Assembly: GCA_000697335.1 (NCBI GenBank)
Contig: JNEM01012920.1
Location: forward strand, 1 to 18,125
Length of the DNA stretch: 18,125 nucleotides
Direction of reading: 5' to 3'
Origin: Conidiobolus incongruus B7586
Lineage: Eukaryota; Entomophthoromycota; Entomophthoromycetes; Entomophthorales; Conidiobolaceae
The notes under the pieces were generated by a model. That model saw only the letters and a list, made by a program, of their open reading frames with translations, did not search any database and was not told the origin of the DNA. Within the stretch, counting starts at the first letter, position 1. Each line of letters starts with the position of its first letter. Below, piece by piece: positions 1 through 9,002 of the stretch. A program made the position numbers and the translations under genes.

Positions 1-46
1 TATAATTTAATTAGTATATTAAATATAATTTAATTAGTATATTAAA
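1..46. repeat. two perfect tandem copies of a 23-bp unit
   Basis: Positions 1-23 and 24-46 are identical, head to tail, and the array may continue to the left of the window. The unit is made only of A and T apart from one G. It is probably a minisatellite-like expansion in A+T-rich spacer DNA. No function can be inferred. Confidence 0.85.
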
Positions 47-259
47 TATTTTAACTTTTTCCAATTAAAATTATTAAGAAATTTTTTTAACATTTATTTA
101 ATATATTTTATAATTATACTTTATAAAATTGATATATATAAAATATTTGAAAAATATTAATTATTATATAGTTTTAAATATAATAATTAATTTATTATTA
201 GTTGATTTTTATTTAAAATTCAAATTATATTAATATATGTATTTATAAATTAATATAAT

Positions 260-1000
260 AATTAATATTTGTTTATAAGTAGAATATTTATTAAATAAGT
301 ATAATAAATCAGACTATTTCAATTTAACCTAATATTATAATTCTTGTTTTAATCTAAAGTTAAATCAAAGGATTTAAAATATAGCAATTAATATAATTTA
401 TTACCAAAGCCTTGGCTTTTGAATATATTTTAATAAATTTTATTTATTTATAAAAGCTTTGGTTTTTTTAAGTTAAAATTAAAGTTAAATTATAAAGTAT
501 TTATTTGATAATTTTATAAATTAATATAAGTTTAAATTATAATATATATAAAATAATCATATAAATAATATAAAGGTGTTTATATAACTTATAAGCTAAT
601 TTCAAATATATATTTTATTTTATAAATAAGTAAAAAATAATTATAAAAGTTAAATTTTTGATTTTTGAAAATTTTTTAATAATTCCTTTTCTAGCTTTTA
701 TATAATTTATTTGATAAAAAATACCTAATTAAAAAATATTATTTTTATAAATTTTATAATTATATTAAAAAATTCGATATATTTATAATTAAACTTTATT
801 AATATTATAATATAAAACTATTGATGATAATTATGTAGTATAAATATAGTGGGGTTTTTAATATAGTGAGCAATATATATATAGTTTAATATTATATATT
901 TTTATATTAATCTGGAATATATTTTTTTCTAAAATTAATAATATATTTATAATAATCAATAATTACAAAATTTCCCATTTTTTCAATTCTAATGCAATAT
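260..1000 (+). repeat. diverged long direct repeat, copy A
   Basis: This segment aligns by eye, in the same order and orientation, with about 12270-13040. Shared anchors include ATTTGTTTATA at 267-277 and 12275-12285, ATATTTTAATAAATTTT at 425-441 and 12414-12430, TTAAATTATAAAGTA at about 485-499 and 12467-12481, and a matching T-run motif near 965-985 and 12996-13018. Spacing between anchors is nearly conserved, which argues against chance matches in A+T-rich DNA. Both copies are degenerate and I recovered no protein from either. The family is unknown; it could be an old mobile element or a segmental duplication. Confidence 0.6.
403..463. repeat. imperfect hairpin around CCAAAGC / GCTTTGG
   Basis: CCAAAGCCTTGGCTTTT at 403-419 is itself partly palindromic, and its ends can pair with AAAAGCTTTGG at 453-463. 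It lies inside repeat copy A. The equivalent place in copy B has lost the symmetry, so it may be a private feature. Its function is unknown. Confidence 0.4.
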
Positions 1001-2068
1001 CTGTATAATATAAATAAACTACCTGATTAAATAGGTAGTTTTGAATTATTATTAAATAATAGATATTTTTTATCTTGAGTTTTGAGATAATATATAAGGT
1101 ATTAATGGAAGAATAGTTTTTAGTTTTAAAATAATATATATAGCTATTTCATTATAATTTGTATTAGTCAATATATTAATTAATATACAATACGGAATTT
1201 AAAAATATCATTAATTTTCAATATCATATTATATAAATATATTAATGTTAAAATGACAATTACTATTTAATTTACAAAATTATATATTTATTATTTATTA
1301 TTATCAAAATAATTTTTTTTGAATATTCAAATTTAATTTATTTTGAAATATATTGTATTAAATTAATATAGTAATTCTTCATATATAGTTAAAAGATTAG
1401 ATTATATAATATTAAACAGAATTATAATTAAATTTTGTGTAAAATTGCTTATATCTTGATATTGTTAATATATATAAAATATTTTTAATAATTATCATCT
1501 TTAGTATAAGGAAAATAAATATATAATAAAAGATTATTCAAAATTATTCAATCATATATTAATTATCGTAATATTATAAAAATATAATATAAACTTTTAA
1601 TTATCAAATAATTTTAATTTTTTTATATTAATATAAAAAAATTATAGTTTTAATATCTATATAATTAAAATTTTGAATCTTCAAATAGCTTAACAATCAT
1701 TGATATAAAACAAATTGAATACTTATTAGATGATAACAAAAAGAGTTAAAGAAATATATTAAAAAATATAAAATTTCAAATATGAAAATAAAATGTGGGC
1801 AGAATACTATGAACTTGAATAGTAATTACGAAAATGTAATTAAGAATATTAAGAAATTATTATATATAGATTATAAAAAATGTAATATATAATTTGATTA
1901 AAAAATAGTCAAATAAAAAGTTGAAATAAAATGATATTAAAATTAAAGTTTAGATGTTTATTAAAATAATATGAAATTCGGGCAATAATGAATGAAAAAT
2001 TCTGTCATATATCTTGAATAGGAGTATTCTAATATAGAATATGTTTAAATGTAAATGAAAATAAAGCA

Positions 2069-2142
2069 GCTCCCATAGCTCAGTTGGTTAGAGCGTGGTG
2101 CTAATAACGCCAAGGTCACAGGTTCGATCCCTGTTGGGAGCA
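2069..2142 (+). tRNA. tRNA-Ile(AAU): tRNA-Ile(AAU)
   Basis: A complete 74-nt cloverleaf. The 7-bp acceptor stem is GCTCCCA (2069-2075) with TGGGAGC (2135-2141), with discriminator A at 2142. The D arm is GCTC..GAGC, the anticodon stem TGGTG/CGCCA encloses loop CTAATAA with anticodon AAT (isoleucine, decoded as inosine at the wobble position), and the T arm is ACAGG/CCTGT with TTCGATC. The A box (TAGCTCAGTTGG) and B box (GGTTCGATCC) of the internal RNA polymerase III promoter are intact. There is no intron and no encoded CCA. A TTTT terminator follows at 2150-2153. The gene sits at the boundary between the A+T-rich block and the gene island. Confidence 0.97.
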
Positions 2143-2149
2143 TTTACTC

Positions 2150-2153
2150 TTTT
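2150..2153 (+). terminator. RNA polymerase III terminator of tRNA-Ile
   Basis: A run of four T residues 8 nt beyond the 3' end of the tRNA gene, the usual minimal Pol III termination signal. Confidence 0.6.
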
Positions 2154-2430
2154 GAATGGGTCATTATTAAATGTTTTTTTAATTTTATAGAATTAAACGA
2201 TGATTATTGTTGTTATTTTATAATCACCTATTATCTTTTATAAATTAGTCCTATACTTTATAAAATGGTTTTATCATATTCGTAAATATTGCCATTCATA
2301 CCTTTGAAATCGCCTAATTATTCTTATTCAATTATCCCAAAATTCAACATTTAATCAAATTGAGACTATTATTCAACCTAAAACGCTCACCACACCATTA
2401 AATCATTTAAATCAATCACGCAAAGAATCA

Positions 2431-3672
2431 ATGGCAACGCGAAATCGTACACTATTATTTAATCAATTTCGCAAAAGTGTATTGCCTAATAACAATTCCA
2501 TATTCAATGAAGATTCAAATACTTTAGAAAAACAAAATTTGTTAACAGGGTTGGAATCGAATAAAAGCACTGAGAGTAATAAGGACTTTGAAATTATAGA
2601 AATGGGAGTACTACCGCCAAAATGGTAAGTAATTTTGATGTGTGGTTATATTGTCATTGATGTTCTTTTTAGGGTCGACATTAAAGAAGAAGTAATATCA
2701 ATTCTTACCAACAAATTTTAAAATTAAATCAATTTTTAGGTTCAAGATGATATATCTGAAATAAAAATTAACAGTAACTCCATTTTGATAAACCTAATAT
2801 TCAAACTAATAAATTTCAAAATTAGTGAAAAAATTAGAATCTCTGTACAAAAACCGATTACTACCAGGGTTTCACGATCGTACGAATGAAGAAAAATTAA
2901 TTGAACAATTGACAGAGTATATCACCTCAGTATGTACACCCAGCCTCATTTAAAACTAATACTAACCATCGACGGTAGCAATTCTATAAAACTCAAACCA
3001 AAATCAAACATTTAACCTTCGAAATTATGGCAAGTGGTACAAATAACGAAACAATATGTAAGTATGTTCAAATAAGTTGTGCGATTAAGTTGCAGGAAAT
3101 TTCTAATTTATTTAAGAGTGTTCAAAGTGATTATTTGCAAAGTAAGTCGTGAATCTGTGTGATGAGTTTGCATAGGGGAGATTTTAAATATGATTTTTAG
3201 AGATTAAATCGAGGGAGACTGTGGTAAATAGTGCCAATTTCGATAATGAGGTACAGGAATTTGAGTTGGAAGTAAGTTTAATAGAATTTGCAATAGTTAA
3301 TCAGCATGTTAAGAAATTCTTGAATGTTAGAGTTCTATCAAGTCCCAAGACCAAAAACAGCTAATCAAGAATCAAAATTATGAACTGATTCAACAACGTG
3401 AGAGAGAAATTGATGAAATTGCTAAAAGTATTGGTCAACTTGCGGAAATTTTTAAAAGTTTGTCGACTTTGGTCATTGATCAGGGAACGTTAATAGATCG
3501 TATCGACTACAATGTGGAACAAATGAATGCGAATATTAGCTCAGCCGTTACGGAATTGCATCAGGCGGTTGGCTACCAGAGGAGTCGAGGTGGCAAGATG
3601 TGTATTATGCTCTTGATGGGTTTGATAGGACTGTTGATTATTTTATTGATTTATAAGGGCGTCAGAAGATAA
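2431..3672 (+). CDS. TLG2: Syntaxin-16/Tlg2-type Qa-SNARE, 308 aa, 7 exons
   Basis: Tail-anchored t-SNARE of the trans-Golgi/early endosome that pairs with Qb, Qc and R SNAREs to drive vesicle fusion. Exons: 2431-2624, 2673-2691, 2740-2773, 2826-2929, 2979-3141, 3201-3271, 3331-3672; introns of 48-59 nt. The start is secure because MATRNRTLLFNQFR matches the conserved syntaxin-16 N-terminus (MATR motif, the Vps45-binding peptide). LPPKWVD follows at about 61-67, as in Tlg2/Syx16. An N-terminal three-helix (Habc) region precedes the SNARE motif at about 207-267. The zero-layer glutamine is Q246 (DQGT), followed by the hallmark LIDRIDYNVEQ. One membrane span lies at 285-303, with only a short basic tail after it. 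All exon junctions keep frame and the length is close to the human protein (about 325 aa). What is seen: domain order and splice sites. Inferred: localisation. Confidence 0.93.
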
Positions 3673-4951
3673 TATTAATTATTTGGACATTTTTAGCATT
3701 ATTTATCATCATTATTTTTCTATCAAATTAAAAACGTAATAATTAATAATTCAAGATCTCGAGGAAATAATATCAGAAAGATTGATTTAAATAGGTTCCA
3801 TATAATATTCTAAATTATAACTAAAAATATTATGATAAAATCTTTTTAATTAATTAACTTACTATATTGATAATTTTTTTCTTTGTTCTAATATTCAAAT
3901 CTATTCTTAATTTTAATTAATTTTAAAATCTCCAAACAAAAATTTAAATTAATTTAATTTGAATTCAAGATTAAAACAATATGAATATATAGCAGTATTG
4001 TATAAATTTGATGTATTTTGAATTTATTTGATATTAATTAAATATGAGGTCTAGGATATAATTGGATAATTAACTAAATCTCTAATATTTATAGTTAAAT
4101 TATTAATTTTTCCAATTTAGTGTTTGATTTGATAGCCAATTGAAGATTTGTCAAATTAATATTAAATCAATATTACCTTTGAATATTTGGGTATTAATTA
4201 AAGAATTATTGAGCATGATTAATGTATCATATAAATTAAGTAAAATGAATTTAATATTATAATATTGAATATATATATTTTTTATTTCCGTGTCTTAAAT
4301 ATTATAAATTAAACTCAAGTATATTAAGAATTTTGGAATATATCACAATTCATACCATTGATATAACAAATATTTCAATCTATGGTTATTCATTATCAAA
4401 TTAATAGACTTAAATTTAATATGCTCTTTCAATTAGACTCTCATTCAATATCTTTAAAATATATTAAATTAATCAATACATAAAATATCCACAGTTGTCA
4501 AGTGACTTTGGAATTATGAAATAGGAATAAAATGGAATTGTGGGTTTGGAGACTTGGAATTAAATCATGTGTTGATTGTAATATTAGATAAAAATTAGGT
4601 TAATTTAGTGTATTATATATACTAAAGGTTGATCAATAATAAGTATTAAATGATTATCTAATCTGTAAAAATGATAGTATATTTATTATAATACTGATTA
4701 AATTATAATTTATCAATCAAAGCTATCAATATTATCCTCAATTAATTTATTAATCAGCAATCAACTTTTAAAATAAACTAATGCTCCTTTAAATCAGACA
4801 TTCACATCCTATTAAATGTACAAAATTTTTGAAATCATTATCCAACATTTAAATTGAATCAAATCCCTTAATTTCAAATTAAATAAATATTTAGTATAAT
4901 TAACTTCAGATCTCTATGAATTCAGCTCACACTCATATTAAATAATAATCA
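3673..4951. other. intergenic, nothing recognised
   Basis: A+T-rich spacer of about 1.28 kb between two genes on the same strand. No open frame of note, no tRNA-like fold and no clear repeat was seen. It must carry the 3' end of the syntaxin gene and the promoter of the NUR1-like gene, but no specific motif stands out. Confidence 0.6.
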
Positions 4952-6301
4952 ATGCCAGTTGTAATTAAACAAGAATCCTACTTTGAAAAATTCATTAATA
5001 CACCTATCAACCTTATCAATAATTTTGTTGAGGATATAAATTGTTGGGATTGGGATAGTATTGGAGACAAGCTTAGGTAAACTTGAATTTTATTTCAAAT
5101 AAAAAAAAAATATTATTAATTGATATTAGCGTTCCGGTGGGTTTAGCCTGTAACTTTATCCTATTTCTATTTGCTATTGGTAGAATTAATGACGTCGATA
5201 ACTTGTCTAATTTGGAACCTTTGACATGGTCTCAGTTATTTCAATTTAACAGTCTTAACCACTGGGTAACCTCCAAACACTACAATCACATTCCAAGACT
5301 AACTCTTCAGTTTAGCTGCAACTTTTGGAATATGTCTTAATTGGTGGGAGTATTTTAAATTGGATTAACTTAATTTATTTTAATTTCAAATTTTATCAAT
5401 TATTTTTTGGCAAAATTGACGACCTAGTAATTCTCCCAAAATTTTTTAGATATAAAAAATACTAACTGAGGTTTAGGAAATTTTTTTAAATCAGCATACC
5501 GAATTGAGACCAATTTTCGATCGTAAACCTTGGTGGGCTGACCGTTGGTGGGGAAGATGGCTGTAAGTTTTAGCTTAGTTTATATTGTGTTTATCATACA
5601 TTAACGTCGTATAGTTATAATTTAATTAAGGACTACTTACCCAAGGTTGGTCCAGAAGTAATTCATTTAAAAATTTGGAATTTTAACAAATTTCAATTAA
5701 ATTTAGCTTGGTAACAAATATTTTTATAATATTAAGAATTGCGAATAACTTCTAATTAGTTTGTTCTCACCTCCCTCTGTCCTTATTATGTATAATCTCA
5801 CTTATACGAATTGGCATTATTTGACATTTATTAGTATACTAATTAGCATTCAGGTAATTTTCACCCTAACATCAACTAACAATCATTATTAATCACTCTA
5901 CAGAATTGGATCCTCAAAAACCAATTCCTACAACTTTTGAGGGACAAACAATTGATTTATAGTCAACTTATGAATGAGTACAATACCAAATTTGTGAATA
6001 ATTTTTTCAAGTTGAAACTGGATAGAGCTTGTCAGACTGAGGAAATTATTGATAATGATTATGATGGGGAATCTGTTCGCAATAGGAAGTAAGTGTTTGT
6101 GAATTTTTTTATGCTTTGGTAATTGATGATGATGCATTAGGAGTTCGATAGATCCTAGATCCAAAGAACCATCAAGTAGCTATTAGATTCAATTTAATTT
6201 GATCAATTATTAACCTTTAATTAGAGCTTGATATGAGTAACTCAAATCTAAAGCAACGATCACCCGTCGGTAATCCTTTTCAATCTGGCAGACATTATTA
6301 A
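4952..6301 (+). CDS. NUR1: NUR1-like nuclear rim membrane protein (DUF2418 type), 314 aa, 9 exons
   Basis: Exons: 4952-5076, 5130-5265, 5316-5426, 5477-5562, 5615-5710, 5760-5853, 5904-6088, 6141-6175, 6225-6301; introns of 49-53 nt, one with a TACTAAC branch site (5459-5465). The N-terminal block (INTPINLINNFVEDINCWDW, then VPVGLACNFILFLF) parallels yeast Nur1 (TSPLDL..INEKLEMINWD..AKPLGNFLTILFF). The later FSPPSVLIMYNLTYTNWHYL, then ILKNQFLQLLRDKQLIYSQL, parallels FSPTAIVFLSF and the basic helix after it. Hydrophobic spans lie near 43-62, 88-110 and 180-216, and a hydrophilic tail (about 217-314) would face the nucleoplasm. In yeasts Nur1 works with the LEM-domain protein Heh1/Lem2 at the inner nuclear membrane in rDNA and heterochromatin tethering. 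The similarity was recalled rather than searched. The last intron contains an in-frame stop; see findings. Confidence 0.75.
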
Positions 6302-6632
6302 CCCCTCTCAAAGTTAAATAATTTTATAAAATAAATCAAATAAATTAATTTTAAATTTATATAACTATTCACTGAGAAATTTGAATTTTGGTTACTAGGA
6401 GTAATAGTTTTCAATTTAAATATTTAAACCCAAAATAATATTATCAAATTATCATTTTTTTGGAAATAATTTTCTTTAACTCCAAATATGTAAATTTCAT
6501 ATTGTATAGGTTTTAATATAAAATTTTTATATTTTTAATCAATTGTTACAATGCTTTTATTAATTGAAACTAAGATTAAATTGGCTAACTCTGTATAAAC
6601 GGATTCATAATAAATTACTTAAAAGTAATAAT
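6302..6632. other. convergent intergenic spacer
   Basis: About 330 bp of A+T-rich DNA between the 3' ends of the NUR1-like and CSN6 genes. It must contain both polyadenylation regions. No other feature was recognised. Confidence 0.6.
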
Positions 6633-8041
6633 TTAATTATGTCTTGAAAAGTGACCTCCTTTGCGTCCGTGTCTCGTGGGATTGGAGGAGTCACGATCGC
6701 CTTTTTTGGTGGACTCGCGCATTTGACGATAATTTTCTTTCACTACCAACTACTCAAAAATTAATAATTGTAAAGAAATGAGGGAGGGACGAAAGGACTT
6801 ACTGTTGATAGGTGTGTCATGCCTTTGGTAATAGCTGTTAAATAGTTTACCAATAAGGTGTCTGAATATTCCTAAATCCAAGTTGAATAAATTTCTTTAG
6901 AAGTTTGAATGATATTTTACATTCAATAAAATTGAATCAACGCTTCCTAACTCGTCAATTTTTGGCAACTGGTCCACCAAGTTTTTGATTTGGCTGAGGA
7001 TGTAGGAATTGGCGTCGAGTTCACCTAAATCGTGTTAGGTTTTGATACGTAAATTGTTTTTAGCGGTTACCTTGTTTGACAGAGTTCAAATATTGGATAA
7101 GATATTTCAACTTGGATTTTAGGAGGTTGACAGCGTGGAGTTGAGAACTGAAGTAATTGATACCTAATATCAAAATTAAAAATATATTAAAGATGAATAT
7201 ATGAATTATAATACCTGAATTGAACTCAGTCTCACCACCCTGCTTGAAATTCTTAGCTTCGTCGTAAGCGGTGTTGGCATCGATAGCCTTCTCCTTGGAC
7301 CAATCGATAGCAATGGATTCCATGGAGTCGGACGCAATTTCGTATCTCTGCACCTGCAACCACCTGGAAGTTCCGCTATCCCCATATCCCCCAGCCTCCC
7401 AAGCACTCAGCGGCAAGTTGGTGCGATTATTCACGCTCTTGACATCTTTGGTGCCTTGAATCATTCTGGGAATGTCCACAAGTAGAAGTAGGGGATTTTC
7501 AATTTTGGATTGGATCTAAATCCTATTAATAAAATTTTATATAAGGTTATATGTAATTTACTTGTTTTTGTATGTCCCAGCACTCGTCAGTTGGTAAATT
7601 TCCAATATAGTACCAACCCACATGTTCGAGGTTTGGTAATATCTGTTTCACTAAATAGCGTTAACATTCTTATCAACAACTTTAAACTGTATTTACTTTG
7701 GTCTTTTCTGTTATCAAAGTACTCTTGGTCTATAGTCACACCGTCATCTTGGAATTTCAACTCGTAACTAGCGACTATATTCACCTGAGGCCCAGATTGT
7801 GATCCTAGTAATACGCCTAAAACTTTTGGAAATATTAATAATTTATTCATTAATGAAATTAATTTTAATACTCGGATTATATTGCTGAGGTGTTTGAACC
7901 TGTAGACGTGTGAAGTGGTCCACAATATTGACAAGAGGCAAGGGATGACTATTTGTGGATTATTATAGGATTAATATGGTTGTTATTTGAATCTTACATT
8001 AATAATTTTAATTGGGAATGGTTTGATTGATTATTTGACAT
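6633..8041 (-). CDS. CSN6: COP9 signalosome subunit 6 (MPN-minus), 339 aa, 9 exons
   Basis: Exons in transcript order: 8041-7998, 7948-7872, 7822-7697, 7650-7562, 7515-7215, 7163-7071, 7024-6921, 6871-6803, 6749-6633; introns of 46-53 nt, all in phase. The MPN domain begins at HPLPLVNIVDHFTR (about 16-29), then ILGVLLGSQSG (41-51), SYELKF, IDQEYFDNRKDQ (71-82) and LEHVGWYYIG (90-99). The JAMM HxH...D zinc ligands are absent after GWY, as expected for non-catalytic CSN6, which pairs with the deneddylase CSN5. The C-terminal half (SSQLHAVNLLKSKLKYLIQY, then LVNYLTAITKGMTHL) matches the CSN6 helical bundle region better than Rpn8 or eIF3f. A basic tail (GDRDSSNPTRHGRKGGHF) ends the protein. Start ATG 8041-8039 lies in AAAAAAATG. 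Convergent with the NUR1-like gene and divergent from ALB1. Confidence 0.86.
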
Positions 8042-8441
8042 TTTTTTATTCAGATTATATAATTGATAGTGACTTGATGATAAGGCAAATTTATTGAATC
8101 ATGAATGTGAATAAAAGGAATTTTGATTTATGGGATATAATCTCAGGTTTGATAGTAGAGATTAATAAATATTCTATAATAGTTATCATTAGTGAAAAAG
8201 TAATTATTAATACAAAATAATAACAAATTCCTCAAATCATCAAGTTTCTTATATAGATTAAATATATTAAAATTAATTCTTAGAATACATTTATAATATA
8301 ATTAAAAAAACAAATATTTCGGGAATCACAAGTAGTACTGAGTTGATTCCCACAATTTTTCTATTACAATATAAATATTAAATAAGGTTAGTTTAAGTTG
8401 CTCACTTCAAAATTGTTTTATAATAAATCAAACACTAAAAA
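8042..8441. promoter_or_regulatory. shared divergent promoter region of CSN6 and ALB1-like genes
   Basis: These 400 bp separate two divergently transcribed start codons, so both promoters must lie here. The DNA is A+T-rich and I found no specific binding motif. The assignment rests on gene arrangement only. Confidence 0.5.
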
Positions 8442-8935
8442 ATGGGCAAAAAGAGTAACCTATACCAAAAATGATATTAAATATAATTTAATAGTTAAAT
8501 CACTTAGGAAGAAACAATCCTAAACTCGGATACTTAGAAAAATTAGAACAAGCACAACAGAACACGATCGAAGTGAAGCTACCATTTTCGGATAAGGCTC
8601 TGGGTATCGGTAGTGAAAACAAGACAAACAGTAATTTATTTATAATTTATATTAATTAACTTGAAGCTAATTAATTACTAGATAATCCCGAAGCTATTTC
8701 TAATTTGACCAAAGAGTTCCAATTACCTCCTCATATGAAGCCCACCCTGCATACGAGTTCATTGGGTGTGAGTCAAAAATCCAAAGCGAGTACAAAAACT
8801 AGTAAGAAAATGAATGCCAAAAAGGCTAAAATGTTAGAGAAAGCTATGAATAGAGCGGACCAAATGGAGGACAAGGTGCAGAAGAGAGAGAGTAAAAATA
8901 TTGTGAAGGATAATATGAAAAAGATCTGGGATTGA
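8442..8935 (+). CDS. ALB1: ALB1-like 60S ribosome-biogenesis protein, 129 aa, 3 exons
   Basis: Exons 8442-8454 (only 13 nt: MGKK plus one base), 8508-8630 and 8682-8935; introns of 53 and 51 nt, the first with phase 1. The protein is small and very basic. The C-terminal half (HMKPTLHTSSLG, then SKKMNAKKAKMLEKAMNRAD, ending MKKIWD) resembles the Alb1 family of filamentous fungi, where a related pattern (HRP.VL....G, then LSSKARKRQEKAMDRA, ending K.WEDIN) is found. Alb1 acts with Arx1 on late pre-60S particles and shuttles between nucleus and cytoplasm. No fold, enzyme motif or membrane span is visible. Its 3' end faces CAB5 across 67 bp. The family match is from memory; a generic Lys-rich nucleolar protein is the alternative. 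Confidence 0.7.
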
Positions 8936-9002
8936 TAGATTAATATAATAGACCATTTAATAAATTATTTTTATTATTAATTTTCAAAAATTTATAAATT
9001 GA

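Larger units (their letters stand above)
1..2068. other. A+T-rich gene-free block
   Basis: This 2-kb stretch is visibly well above 80% A+T and is broken by stops in all frames. I see no intact gene. It contains a 23-bp tandem repeat at its left edge, small inverted repeats (for example 8-bp arms at 1017-1024 and 1033-1040), a long diverged repeat copy at about 260-1000, and a weak coding-like trace near 1729-1830. It could be old transposon-derived DNA that has drifted to A+T, but no element family can be named. Confidence 0.7.

Noticed and set aside
1011-1045. Hairpin at 1017-1040 as a regulatory RNA
   Set aside because: Short 8-bp arms in A+T-rich DNA with no neighbouring gene; expected by chance.
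3060-3112. A GTAAGT...TTGCAG intron inside syntaxin exon 5
   Set aside because: Splicing it shifts the frame. Reading through gives a sequence that aligns with syntaxin-16 (CAIKLQEISNLF), so it is exon.
5083-5340. Single-exon 85-aa reading of the NUR1 region
   Set aside because: It runs through two introns (5077-5129 and 5266-5315). The spliced product matches Nur1, while this frame starts at TTG and ends in intron-derived residues.
5928-6164. Minus-strand 78-codon frame opposite NUR1 exons
   Set aside because: Antisense to spliced exons that match a known family. The His/Lys/Ile-rich translation has no recognisable feature.
7206-7459. Alternative frames overlapping CSN6 (minus 7206-7406, plus 7271-7459, plus 7510-7767)
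   Set aside because: The CSN6 exon frame explains the sequence and matches its family, so the others are by-products.
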